37,752 bases of DNA from Rhizophagus sp. LPA8_4_AMF. Lineage: Eukaryota > Glomeromycota > Glomeromycetes > Glomerales > Glomeraceae. The notes beneath the pieces are model-generated. The model did no database searches. It had not been told where the DNA came from and saw only the letters and a list, made by a program, of their open reading frames with translations. Positions 1 to 10,485 of the stretch are shown one piece after another (the stretch's first letter is position 1; each line of letters starts with the position of its first letter). Position numbers and translations under genes: made by a program. The stretch spans positions 1-37,752 of the forward strand of contig JADRCO010000327.1 in the NCBI GenBank assembly GCA_021464525.1, in the 5' to 3' direction.

Positions 1-350
1 AAAGTGTCTCGAAGAATTTGAGGTGTAAGTTCATTTTGTAAATTTTCAAAAAGTAATTTTAATGCATATAAATATTTTATGTTGGTCAGTTCTTTAATAA
101 GTTCTTTTGCCTTTTCATCAGGAGTTGTAAATCCATCCTCTTCTAATTTTAGAAGAATACTATTGTTGAAGAAGTTTTCATGCGAAGCCGTTTGATATGA
201 AGAAACAGAGTCGTGAATTTCTGGAATAGTATTGCTAGAAGAACTTCCGCTCTACATATTTATAAATTATTATAAACCCAATTTTTAATCAATTTAAAAT
301 ATTTAATATTACTTAAAATTATGATTTACCTGACTTGAACTTCCTTTCAT
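1..350 (-). CDS. Partial gene cut by left edge, two exons, kinase-tail-like protein
   Basis: A minus-strand reading frame is open from the left edge to 251. A GT-AG intron (252-329, donor GTAAAT, acceptor ATGTAG) joins it in frame to an upstream segment ending at 330. The joined frame reads MKGSSSQ, then SGSSSSNTIPEIHDS, and further on KELIKELTNIKYLYALKLLF and ENLQNEL. The ATG at 348-350 is the simplest start, but the frame stays open about 20 more codons upstream, so an earlier exon is possible. The same tail appears in the decayed copy at 3204-3830 (IPDIS, EKVIKLIE, SLFDDLQNEF), where it follows the end of a kinase domain. The tail of a kinase-family protein is therefore likely. The 3' end lies outside the window. 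Coding status is well supported by the intron and the paralogy; the function is inferred. Confidence 0.55.
252..329 (-). other. 78-bp spliceosomal intron of the left-edge gene
   Basis: On the minus strand the segment begins GTAAATC and ends ATGTAG. It is strongly AT-rich, and removing it keeps the frame open on both sides (AGTTCAAGTCAG joined to AGCGGAAGTTC). Confidence 0.6.
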
Positions 351-3203
351 ATTTTCTTGTTGCAAAAGAATTAAATCTTTACCGGCGTAAGATTTTTCGA
401 AATAAAATTTGCGTTTTAAATTTTAAATGTAAGCTTTGTACAACTGCAAGTTGGCGTAAATTTACGTTGTAACGAGCGTCTATTCAAAATGAACTTATTT
501 GGTAAGATTTTCCTCCAAACAGTTGCACATCATTATTCAATGATATCAATACTAATATTGTGGCGTAGTATCAAAGTATGATGGAATAAAATTTGTAACT
601 CCAAATGTGTTTCACGTATTTTATTTAAAAAAATTAATTTTTCTAATATTTGTATTTAAAAAATTGCAAAACATTATTAACAATACATAATACATTCATC
701 ATATTTTGGGATCGGCCTAATTTTGACAAAAAAAGGGACACTAATTTAAATTGTGTCACGTGACCATCTCTGTGTTTGGACGATAAAACGATAAAAAATT
801 GATACTTTGAATATGTTTCATATGTTTCATAAATACGTATAAACAATAGTTATAGCCTTGATGGGATTTAAGTTTTTAATAGTTTATGGTATAACAAAAA
901 TTTTCATGTTTATTGCATATTAAATATAATAAGTAACCATTTTTTTTTTGTTTCTAAGTTTATTAACGCGTAGTGAAATTATAAGAAATCGTGAAAGTTT
1001 AGTATGATTTTGTTTGTTTATGTTTTATACAGTAACATGGATTTTAAGTATAGCAATATTTATTATTGTTGGTTTTTTAATATTGGGCAAATTTTGTTAT
1101 TCAAAAATCTGGGAGTGTGTAAGACTATATGTGACCTTCTTAATTTCTCATTAATAATAATTTCTTAGTGAAGTGTAATTTTAGTGTAATTTTATCTAAT
1201 TTAAATTTATAACCTATTAGAAAAAATATTTTATTTTTTTAAGAAAAACAAATAGTATATTACAAAAATAAATAACTTAGTTAATATTATGAAAATAATG
1301 TCATTAGATATTATTCAAATAGAGCTTTTACTTAAGTAATATCAGAATGCAGAATGTTTATGAAATTTTGCATACGTTAATTATCGTATGTGATGGTACT
1401 GTTCTCATTTCCATCATTTCCATAATAGTTTTTTTGAATTTATTAAAGGGGATGATACGATTTAAGGTCAATTCTGTTAATTAGCGAATATATACGGTAA
1501 ATATTATTATAATAACGATATATGAAAAATAATTCTGGAAATTAGACGAGTAAAATTAATGTATTGAATAAATTTAATTAACTTCAATTAAAAAAAAATC
1601 TCTTTCTTCGTATTATGAAAAATTGATAAATTAATAAATAAAGTGAATCATTTGGCGATATGAGCAACTACCAGGATTTCAAAAATGTGATAAACTTGAA
1701 GCTATTTTTTTACGTAAATAAAAAAATTTATTAATTATAGAAAATTTTCCTTCAGTTACTCGCAATATTATCGAATTTGAAATTAAATGGATCAAACTAT
1801 ATCCGTCGTCGGATATATATTTTTAAATATTCAAAAATTCATTTTTTTAGAATAAAAATTTAAAAAAATAAAAAAAAATAAAACGAAAATTTGTTTGATT
1901 CTCTTTTTAAAAAAGATAAGTTTAATAAAACTGTTAAACTATTTTCATAATATAATAGGCAAATAATAAAAATGTATAATGAACAAACAATAATAGATTA
2001 TATTTATACTTCAACTCGCTATTTAACATCGAAAGAATATATTTTGTATGACAGTTATTATAAAAAGACTACCAATGAAAAATCCCATATATCATTTTCA
2101 TTATGCGACAAAAAGATCATATTGTTTTCGACCAAGGTCATATTGAGGTGAACCGAGCGATTATTAGTCGTCTTTGACTTAATATCACCAAGGTTCGCAA
2201 AATCTGTGCTCGTAACCATTAAAATTAAAATACGTGCGAAAGAGCCATAACATTAATGTGATAAATAAATAAACAAATATTTTTAATATTACTCAATTGA
2301 CACTAAAATACAATTTTATTAATCATAAATTATCAGATAGTAATCGAAGCAACAAAATTAAAAAATCTAGATTTATACGTTGAGCTATATTGTGTATATT
2401 TTACTGATAACTGGTAAAAGGCCAAATAATAAAATAGAATAAAACAAGTAATAAGAACTGAAGAACAGCTGTTTTAACATTCCTGAGTAACGACCTATTA
2501 ATACTGCAAAGCAATCTCGCACAAAAGTCAATATTCAGAGAGCAGTACGTGATTAAATAGTTTGTACCTTTTATTCCAGATTAAATTTTATTACGACTTG
2601 TACATAACTATTGGTTATGTATTAATGTATTATATATACTGTATATACTAAAAACAACTCTGAATTTGTGCAAATTTATTATATGGTTTATGTCCATTGA
2701 TCCTGCTGCGAAGCAACGGGTGACTGATAAGATTAATAAATCTTATTATAATGTGGACATTTTTATATTAACAATAGTTGATTGTATTGGTTATTTCTAA
2801 TTAATAGAGGAAGAGATAATATTATTAAATCGAGATTAAGTGATTCTTTCTCTCCTGATAGGTGTTATGCCTAAGGAATGTATTGCAAAAAAATTTTTTT
2901 TCAGTCAAAGTGTCGTGAAGAGAATCAAGAAGGGGAATGAACGAAACGTACAATACTACAATATGATATATTACATGTATAATTTATTTTTTTAAAAAAA
3001 AATTTGTATTCATACATATATTAATTATTTATTTACGCAAGCCGAAATTTATTTATATAACTATTTGGAAAAGAAGAAAAAAATCCATCAAATAATAACA
3101 AATAAAACCAATTCAAAGGTTATCAAATATTTACTTTTAAATTTTTTTTTAAGTTTTTACGCAATTTATATTCGATATTATAACAAGAAAGAAAAAGTCT
3201 ACA
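351..3203. other. AT-rich intergenic stretch
   Basis: No gene can be supported here. A perfect 12-bp palindrome (cgtaaatttacg, 455-466) sits among three ggcgtaa-type words (380-570). A short plus-strand frame at about 2640-2802 contains SIDPAAKQRVTDKINKSYY and looks coding-like, but it has no match I know. At 3071-3251 a roughly 66-bp segment occurs twice, about 115 bp apart (shared core atcaaataataac). Confidence 0.5.
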
Positions 3204-3251
3204 TCAAATAATAACTAATAAAATCAATTCACAAGTAATCAAATATTTATA
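3071..3251. repeat. Imperfect direct repeat, about 66 bp, two copies
   Basis: The segment beginning aagaagaaaaaaatccatca (3071 on) recurs from about 3186 as aagaaagaaaaagtctacatc. Each continues with atcaaataataac, a taaaa.caattca stretch and tatcaaatattta. The second copy overlaps the end of the kinase-tail pseudogene, so the duplication took in its 3' end. Confidence 0.6.
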
Positions 3252-3830
3252 GATTTTATCTCCAAGTTCTTTAGTAAGAGATATTGACGAAAAACAACCT
3301 CTTTCTAATACTGATATCCATGTACGTAAATGTAGTACATTTTCTCTTGAATAGTATAAATTAAATGGAGAAGTATCTGCGCAACTTATGAATTTATCAA
3401 TACTTGAAATTCATTTTGCAAATCATCAAAAAGTGACTTTAAACATTTTGTTTCATTCAATTACTCAATTAGCTTTATGACTTTCTCGTTTGACGTAATA
3501 AATCTCCCTCTTTTAATTTCGATTCAACATTTGATACATTTGATACACTTGGTGGACTAATTTTGGATCCAACTTGAACAATTTTTAATGTTGTGATATT
3601 AATATTCGAATCTATCCATAATTCTTTACTTATATCTGGAATACTATTTCTAGATAGCGAATATAGTTGATAATTTATCCCATTTTCTTTTGAACAATTA
3701 TAAATAATTATATTGCTTGTTCGGAAGAAATTATTGCTTCAAGAGTTAAATCAACTTTCTGTATATTTGGGCAATCATTTGGTTCGTGTTTCCAACATTC
3801 TATGTGATTATAGATTAAATAAATTTAATG
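3204..3830 (-). pseudogene. Decayed C-terminal part of a protein kinase and its tail
   Basis: Read on the minus strand from about 3830, the first frame gives IECWKHEPNDCPNIQKV. This is the CW-x2-(D/E)P-x2-RP pattern of kinase subdomain XI with the conserved Arg replaced by Cys. LTLEAIISSEQ follows, then a stop. The frame shifts, then SRNSIPDISKELW and later EKVIKLIE, a stop, and SLFDDLQNEFQVLINS. After another shift an open stretch with SREN and LRTWISVLERG ends at the stop at 3204-3206. The pieces stay in one order and match the tail of the left-edge gene. Stops and frameshifts make it a pseudogene. The upstream kinase lobes are absent, so it is also 5'-truncated. The kinase identity rests on the subdomain XI motif only. 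Confidence 0.6.
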
Positions 3831-4238
3831 AATTTAGAAAATAATCGACTAAATTTTACATTACTTTTATACAAATTAATGTTTCGTATTATATTTAATG
3901 TTTTTCTAATAAAAAAATGAAAAAAAAATCGATTTTTTTCTATTCCTTTTCTTAATATCGTTTAAATCATTAATAATAAAGTGTAAAAAGGTTAATCATA
4001 TTTCACCATTTATCAATCCACTGCAGTAAATATTTTTTTTTTTTGATACATTGTTTTTTGCTTATAAAACTAAACTTTAGTCGAGGAGACTGACCGTCGT
4101 ATACTAATAGTCATTTTTTTAATATCATCCAATATTTAGCCGACGGAGTTGTCCGATCAGCTCGATCAGCTGCAATTTAGTCAAAAGAGTTTAGCTAATT
4201 GGCTGCAATAAACAAAATGAAGTAAGACTCGTGCCCAT
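3831..4238. other. AT-rich intergenic stretch
   Basis: No gene is seen. A repeated word gatcag (about 4163-4178) and several poly-T runs are the only structure. Confidence 0.4.
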
Positions 4239-4770
4239 TTTTAGTACATCGTTTTTTTTTTGGTAAACGTATTTCTTTATTAGTAAATGACTAAATGTAA
4301 GAGAACAAGTTACATGATATGAGAAATACATTGAATATAGAAAAGTATAAGAACTATACTAACTCTCCGAGCGTGAAATACTTACCGTTTTCTAATTATA
4401 AAACCTTTTTGTAAATTTTCTAAATTTTCTAAAACTACCTAACCTAAATATCAATAAGTTTAACCTTGTCTCCTCCTTGTTTTTCCCTAATAACGCGTTG
4501 GAATTTTTCTGCTTCTTCACGATCCCCATCCTGATTAAGCTGTTTGTTACCGTCTTTCTGCCCAATTACTTCTTTGTCTTTTGATTCGAGTCGTTCGGTA
4601 AATATGCCGTTCAAGGTGTTGATCGTTACAGCCTTTTCAATTTCTTTTTTCTTCTCGTTTTCGACTTGCATTTCCTTCCTAGGATCTAGCACAATCTATA
4701 CCATTTTTTCAGGCGTCATATAATCGGTGAGAGATTTTGGGGTAATATCGAGATTTTAGTACATCGTTTT
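4239..4770 (-). mobile_element. Processed retrocopy with 17-bp target-site duplication
   Basis: The direct repeat ttttagtacatcgtttt occurs at 4239-4255 and 4754-4770. Between the copies, on the minus strand, lies an mRNA-like unit. A coding-like frame starts at the right end. A 3' untranslated stretch follows, then AATAAA (4276-4281, minus), then a run of ten A (4252-4261) directly against the left repeat copy. A long duplication, a poly(A) tail and a signal about 15 nt before it are the known hallmarks of LINE-mediated insertion. No reverse-transcriptase motif is visible, so this is either a copy of a cellular mRNA or the 3' end of a LINE. Confidence 0.7.
4444..4750 (-). pseudogene. Coding remnant inside the retrocopy, charged protein
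   Basis: The frame runs from the 5' end of the retrocopy: LDITPKSLTDYMTPEKMV, a TAG stop, then IVLDPRKEMQVENEKKK and on to VKLIDI and a stop at 4444. The part after the stop is 82 codons, with no ATG until codon 8 (it opens with GTG). It is rich in Lys, Glu, Asp and Gln and probably helical. Base composition is GC-richer than the flanks, as expected for former coding DNA. I do not recognise the family. The in-frame stop and missing 5' part make it a pseudogene. Confidence 0.5.
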
Positions 4771-5327
4771 AAAATAGTTAATAATTTACTGATCATATAT
4801 CAACAAATTAATGAATTTTTTGATCGGTTCTATAACCGGATTGCAGTTCAGTTAGTTCAAACCAAACCATTAACATCCCAACTGTAAAATAATATATATA
4901 TGAGGGATTAATTTATCGTGTCACATTTTTTTTTAATGATTATAAAGTTTCATACTTCTTTAATATTAATTTAAGGATTTCAAGCGAAATAACGAGTAGT
5001 ATTTTTCCAGGTAGCACGAGAGACGTTCCCAAATGAACCTTTTCCTATTTGTCATATATTCTTAAGTCAGAATATTCATAGTACTCAATACTTCCTTCGA
5101 ATTTAATGGTTCTAAATCTTCTATATTTTTTATTTTATTTCATTATCAAGTCTTGAAAATCATTCGGTTTGTCAATAGTTTATGTAGTATGAGTAATCAA
5201 ATTTGGAATTAAACCTGATTATGATACTTCACGTCACCCAAAGTTACAGTCACGTGAAATTAAAATTTGTGCTATTTTCATGCGAAATAAGGCAATTTTG
5301 ACCTCAACCTTTAAAAGATTACCCAAA
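4771..5327. other. AT-rich intergenic stretch
   Basis: No gene or clear repeat is seen. Confidence 0.4.
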
Positions 5328-5490
5328 TTCTGGACAGGATTGACCAGAATTTAGATAATAAAGTGGATAAAATCGTCCACACGGAATTAATAATAATAAT
5401 GAAATAAATTGCCCACGAGAAATCATAAAAAATGGAGCAAACCCGCAAAAATAAAAGAAAAAGAGTGGACAAAATTGTCCAGAAGCAAAA
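5328..5490. repeat. Cluster of TGGACAAAATTGTCCA-type palindromic boxes
   Basis: Three near-palindromes share one consensus: tctggacaggattgaccaga (5329 on), gtggataaaatcgtccac (about 5362) and gtggacaaaattgtccag (about 5466). Each could fold on itself or bind a dimer. They may be the remains of a repeat element of the box-array type seen elsewhere in this window. Confidence 0.45.
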
Positions 5491-5709
5491 TAAAACATGT
5501 AATTTATAATTTATAAGCAGCTTAAAAAAACTTTATGACTTATTTATGTTTTACTTTTTTTAAAAAAAGTTTATTATAATAAATAAGAAACTAGCAAATG
5601 AATTAAGATTAGCAAAACAAAATAAAAAATGAAAGAAGAGATGAAATAATTTCTTATCATACTCTTTCCCATTTACCTAATTCTCCATTTATCTAGCTGC
5701 TATGCTTCA

Positions 5710-6060
5710 AGCTGCATCCTTAGAAAAAACAAGAAATGAAACGTAAATACATTTCTTAAATCAATTAAATAAAAAAACCACACTTCTCCTTTTAATTACC
5801 TTTAAAGTCCAACATGTACAGTACAAGAAATCCAGCATTCCTAGAAAGAACAAGAAAAGAAACGTCAGAAACGTCTCTTTGAAGTCAAATAAATTAAAAA
5901 TAAATAATATATGTCTTTCTTCTTCCCAATTTACCTTTAAAAGTCCGGGTTTACAGTATATAAAGAACTTGGTGTCACTAGAAAAAAGAAACAAGAAATA
6001 AAACATTAGAAACGTTTGTTAAAAAATCAATTAAAAAAAAAATACTTGCCTTTCCAGTCT
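5710..6060. repeat. Degenerate tandem repeat, about 120-136 bp, three copies
   Basis: The words cttagaaaaaacaagaaat (about 5719), cctagaaagaacaagaaaag (about 5840) and actagaaaaaagaaacaag (about 5977) each begin a unit. The units continue with gaaacgt, a (t)caattaaa stretch and a pyrimidine-rich end with tttacctttaaa or similar. Confidence 0.55.
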
Positions 6061-6834
6061 TTCAGTCCGCTGTGGTTAAGATGATGTTCAACATATATCA
6101 AATTTAATTTTATATTGTAATATACTGATTTCTATGTCGTAAATAAAGGACAGAGTACCAAAATGGTAGAAATGTTAATATAAACAATGAGTTAAGGTAA
6201 ATAAATTTCATATAGAAAATTATTTTAGATAAAATAAAAAAAATTAATTAAAACGTTCGACTCACCATACAATATTTATAAATAGACATAAACTATAATA
6301 ATATACGTCGTCATAATTTGCTTATTATTATGCGAGTAAAATTAAAAGCTTATATAATATTAGTTATTTTCTTCATTCAACTTCGTCCTATAATATCTAA
6401 AGTATACGCCATGCTATCACTTGTATGGTTTTATTGTAAATATGCTAATTAAATAAGTACGAACTCAAATAGTATGTGTGCAGAAAAAACTGAACCTATA
6501 GTCTATAAAAAGGATCATTCTCGTACATATTTCACATGAAAATTTTACCTGCGCTTCGTTAAGAGGAGATAACAACCGATTTCCTTTTTAGTAACATATT
6601 TGCGCAGATTATTCTTATATAATCCCCTTTTGCCAATCGTAGTTTATTTGTCATATGAAACAACTGGTAAAAATATATTATATTCAAAATTGAACGAAAA
6701 TCCTTTTTTTTTCACTTATAAATTTTTAAAAATTGTAACAATATATAAGCAATTTAACTGGTTTTTTAAAATCAAAAAATATACCTATATTTCTCATTTA
6801 AGTTTTCTTTTTTTTTTCGCAAAATAAAAAAAAT
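6061..6834. other. AT-rich stretch, includes possible promoter of the next ORF
   Basis: No gene is supported. A short frame from 6600 has no ATG start and only hydrophobic AT-driven codons. The last part (6800-6820) is a CT-rich tract ending in a T run, which fungal promoters often carry just before a start codon. Confidence 0.35.
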
Positions 6835-7077
6835 ATGGTATTTTGGAAAATTGTGTTGGTTACAATGGTGTTTGTATGGATTGTTAATGAGGTTAACAAT
6901 CTCAACAATAATTTTGATGACGCCAATTACTTCAACAACAATTGCCATGATGATTTCGACGATTATGACGATTCATACGACGATTTTTATGACGATTTTT
7001 ATGACGATTCTGATGATGATTTCGATTATTATGATGGCTTTGATGACTATGATTATTCGGAATATGACTCTGATTGA
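6835..7077 (+). CDS. Small Asp/Tyr-rich protein with signal-like N-terminus
   Basis: The 80-residue ORF starts at ATG in an A-rich context (aaaaaaaatATGg). Residues 1-17 (MVFWKIVLVTMVFVWIV) are hydrophobic with one Lys near the start, as in a signal peptide or a single membrane anchor. Residues 20-80 are extremely acidic: about two dozen Asp with Tyr, Phe and Asn, arranged as repeats such as YDDFYDDFYDDSDDD, with a single Cys. There is no basic residue in this part. A secreted or cell-surface metal-binding or otherwise acidic peptide is possible, but I recognise no family. A CT-rich tract lies just upstream. The acidic part comes from a GAT/GAC repeat, so chance expansion within non-coding DNA is the main alternative. 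Confidence 0.45.
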   Translation: MVFWKIVLVTMVFVWIVNEVNNLNNNFDDANYFNNNCHDDFDDYDDSYDDFYDDFYDDSDDDFDYYDGFDDYDYSEYDSD

Positions 7078-7114
7078 ATTTGTTGCGATAGAAAATAGTG
7101 AGGTATTAGTTTAA

Positions 7115-7756
7115 TTCGTGTAAAAGTAGTGTTGTTAATTTTATTACGAAAAATTTCATTTTCTCTTTGCTGTAATTTTAATTAACCATAACAATGCCTT
7201 TGTCTTAAATGGTTTTAATGTTTGTGAAATTATTTGTTGGATATTTTTTTTTAAATAGAGATACAGTAAAAAACATTTACGTTAGTTTTCATACATAAAC
7301 GTGTTTTCTTTATTGGGCATCAATGTGCATTTTATTGTGGGGACGATCAATTATATTACTTCAGAATGTTTTGTCCTTTCCTTTTTCACTTCTATATATA
7401 AACATTACTACTTGTTAATGTATTAGTTTGTATGGCAATAAAAAATAAGTAATTAAATGATTTCATTTGTGAAAAGACAAATCAAATGATACCTTCGTTC
7501 AATATACGCTACTAAATTCGAGATAAATTTCTAATTTTTTTGTGAAATGTTGCCTAAAAATCTAAAAAATAACATAACCTTAGTCTAATCTCATGATCAA
7601 TTTAGTCAAGATAAAGATGATGAAAAATTGCTAAAAAAACTGTAATTTTGATTATTTCAACCCATAATGCATTTGAAACATCTTTTGTAAACATAAAATT
7701 TATTTTGCTATGATATTTTAATTTACTGATTATCAAATTAATTAAACTAAAGTGCC
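7115..7756. other. AT-rich intergenic stretch, 3' of the nuclease gene
   Basis: No gene is seen. It lies between the converging 3' ends of the acidic-peptide ORF (plus) and the bromodomain/nuclease gene (minus). Confidence 0.4.
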
Positions 7757-9628
7757 TTAAATCTTATTATATGTATAATTAGATATTACTTCTTCAACAG
7801 ATTTCCATAAAATACGACGAAAACCAATCACTAAGATGACAAATCCTTTTAATTTATTAGGATTTGATTTAATTGTTTCAACACGTTCATCAAATACTCC
7901 TGAGCTAGAATAATTAACAACTTTTCCCTTTGAGATTGTATTCATATACGATTCCAATTGACTTATACCACTTTTTAATACCTCACCTATAGTTGTCTGG
8001 TTTATTCTTTTAAATTCCTTGGACCAATATGTATATGATCTTTTTAATAAAATCTCTTCATTTTCCTTCTCAAGAATCTTATCTAAGTTTTCTAGTTCAT
8101 TTGCACCAAACTTCTGATTTCTTATTAAGCCAACTAATGAAATATATTTTAATTCTAAGCTAATATAATTATCTCCTGTTCCTTTTAAAACAAAAATATC
8201 TGAATAACCAAAGCGACCTGATCCTTTTGACTTTTTGCCATCCATTACTAATGAAAGCTCTGGAATACGATATTTTAATGGCAGAAGGTTTTCAACAATT
8301 GCTTGAAGCATGGATTCATCTGCTGAAGATAAAGACATCTTTGATCTTGTTAGTAGAAAGGTCTTTAAAATTTCAATGAAAGGGATAATATTACCTATAA
8401 CAAGATTTTCATATGCTAAAGAAACAAGATGTGCATCATTAATAATCTGTCTATATGATAAATTATCCTTATTTTGTTCTAAAATTTGGATTTGTTTCTT
8501 CCAGGATCTATCTGTATCATCAGTATCATTATTATCTCTTGTTCTTTTCAGTTCTTTTATTTGTTTACCTTGAAGAATAAGTTTTTCATTCCATTTGCTG
8601 TTAAAAATAGATTCTAATGCTTTACCTGAACTATATATTTCACTTTCAACATCATTATATGTATAGCAATTACAAAATATTAAACGAATATCTCTCTCAA
8701 ACTCTTCTAAACTTGTGTATTGATTATTATCTAAATTTGAATTTATAGTAAACAGATCCATTGGATGTTTTATAGCCTTATTTTTAACATCATTTTTAAT
8801 ACATTTATAAAATAGATTAGCATAAGATGTGTTTTCAAGTTCATGTAATATATCATAACAAAAATTAACAAGTTTAATATTCTTTTTAGGTAAATCTAGT
8901 TGTGAAGTTTCAGAAAGTTTGTTAGAATTATTTTTAGAAGAAATTTTGACTGCCTTCTTTAGAAGTAATGTATCTGATTGTGAAGTTTTAGAAAAATTAG
9001 CAGGAGCTTCAACTGTCTTTTTTGGAAGAGATGTAACCTCATTCTCTTTATCACATTCTTTGGTATTCTCTCTATCATATTCTTTAATTACTCCTTGCCA
9101 GAAAATTTGCAGCTTTTTTGCATAACGCAATCGTTCTGTAATTAACTGTTATAAGAAGATACAAGATTAGTAGTGCATTAAATTTTATTTAGTGATAAAG
9201 AAGGAACATAGCCAATTCCTCCTCCAGAATTAGCAGACTTTATCAACAACAAAGCATGGACGCCTGAAGTGAGAGCTTGGGCTGGTTACCAAGGGTGTCA
9301 AGACAGTAATTCTCGCTAAGTGACCACGGGGAGTATTAGGAGTTACCCATACTTTGCAAAATAAAAAAAAACGCACCTTTTTCTTTAATTCAGCAAAAGT
9401 ATTTGAATCTAATAATTCATTTGCTTCATCCAAAAAGCGATTGTTCCAGGCAACATCAAAGCTTTACCATTTAGCTGATGTAATTAAAGAGCTAGTTAGT
9501 TGGGTTAGTGAAGCAATAATGGTATCTCGGTTATGACTTAAAAATCCATAGTAAGACCAATTTTTTGATTCAATTATGTAGGAAACAAGATTCTCATATC
9601 CAATATAGTTTCCTGTTGCTGTAGTCAT
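7757..9628 (-). CDS. Bromodomain / PD-(D/E)XK nuclease-like fusion, two exons, premature stop
   Basis: Exon 2 (9145-7757) is 462 codons plus stop. Counting from the TTG at 9130 as 1, residues 88-182 match a bromodomain: HPMDL at 122-126, then DIRLIFCNCYTYN with the acetyl-lysine-binding Asn at 159. A charged linker follows. Residues 285-395 match a PD-(D/E)XK core: Glu291, Asp311 in GYSDIFV, ExK at 326-328 in LELKY, and Gln391 in SGISQLESYM. Exon 2 has no ATG start and opens after acceptor TATAACAG. Exon 1 (9628-9377, 84 codons) starts at the ATG at 9626-9628 and ends in donor GTGCGT, phase 0. It reads MTTATGNYIGYENLVSYIIE and continues coherently past a TAA at 9464-9466 (codon 55). The family would bind acetylated histones and perhaps cut DNA in the nucleus. 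The lone stop suggests a recently disabled copy, a downstream start or a sequence error. Domain calls are by eye. Confidence 0.7.
9146..9376 (-). other. 231-bp intron with an inserted antisense coding fragment
   Basis: On the minus strand the segment starts GTGCGTTTTT and ends CTTATAACAG. Splicing joins AAG to TTA in phase 0 (ELKKK then LITERLRYAKK). Its middle is clearly GC-richer than the rest of the window and carries the plus-strand frame listed at 9194-9319. Confidence 0.55.
9194..9319 (+). pseudogene. Coding-like remnant inside the intron, opposite strand
   Basis: The plus-strand frame reads DKEGT, a TAG stop at 9209-9211, then PIPPPELADFINNK, AWTPEVRAWAGYQ and GCQDSNSR before a TAA at 9317-9319. 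Trp-, Gly- and Pro-rich content and GC-richer codons are unlike random AT-rich DNA. A run of nine A lies just downstream (9362-9371 region), so a retro-inserted fragment is possible. I do not recognise the family. Confidence 0.4.
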
Positions 9629-10485
9629 GATTAATTAATTAATTTCACAAAAAAAAAAAGTGTTAAGTATTTGTTTATAAAGTATTTATAGTAGTAAAAG
9701 CAAAAGTATTTTTTAAAAAAAGTTTAAAGAAAGAGAAATTGAGAAATTAGAGATCTTAAATATAAAAATAATATGATTCAGACTGACACATTAACACGAA
9801 AAAAGCACTACAAAATACTCAGCTTTTGTCAGTCTGATTCATTATTACAGAAGATTATAAACTGTATATGCAATCAATGTAAGAATGATATGAAATAAAT
9901 TCTATTAGGTAAGAATGACTCATATTGCATAGATAGAATTGTAATATTTACACTTTTTTTCATATTAATCTAGAACAAACTAGAAAAAATTAAGTATCGT
10001 AATGTATCTAATGATCATATATACTAGATGGTTATAAACAATTGCATATTCTTTACCAATTACACGAAACTCTAATTATTTTAATTTTTTTAATAAAAGT
10101 AATATTATCAGCAGGTTATAATTAGTCATTAAAAGTAACATTAAGTAAGCAGATTTTTTGTTAAAATTCATTTTTTTTTTAACTTTATTATTATAACTTA
10201 TATGTATAAAAAGTGTTATGACCAAAAAAACGGAAGAAAATACAAATGATACAAAGTCTTTAAGCTTCAAATGATGCTTCATTAAGATGCCAAATCTAAA
10301 CAATCTAAATCAAATTTTTCTGATGTAGATTAGAGCATTAATTAAATTATGATGAATTCCCAAATGTTCAATTTTCGTTAATTATTATCAGAATAAACTA
10401 TTGAATGGGTAATTTATAGTGAATTTAAATATATTAAGCATATTTTCAATGAAGAATCCTATAGCTAATGATTGAGATGATGATA
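9629..10485. other. AT-rich stretch upstream of the nuclease gene
   Basis: This is the likely promoter region for the minus-strand gene; no box can be named with confidence. It contains the inverted repeat at 9773-9842. A frame at 10076-10303 looks like AT-driven noise. Confidence 0.4.
9773..9842. repeat. Inverted repeat, 16 bp arms, 70 bp overall
   Basis: atgattcagactgaca (9773-9788) pairs with tgtcagtctgattcat (9827-9842) at 15 of 16 positions around a 38-base loop. It could be a minimal MITE or a hairpin in the upstream region of the nuclease gene. No target-site duplication was found. Confidence 0.6.

Noticed and set aside
6851-7114. Frame rich in Ile, Met and Thr
   Set aside because: Frame-shifted reading of the GAT/GAC repeat that encodes the acidic peptide.
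8310-9125. Plus-strand frames inside the nuclease gene (8310-8573, 8919-9125)
   Set aside because: Shadows of the minus-strand exon 2.
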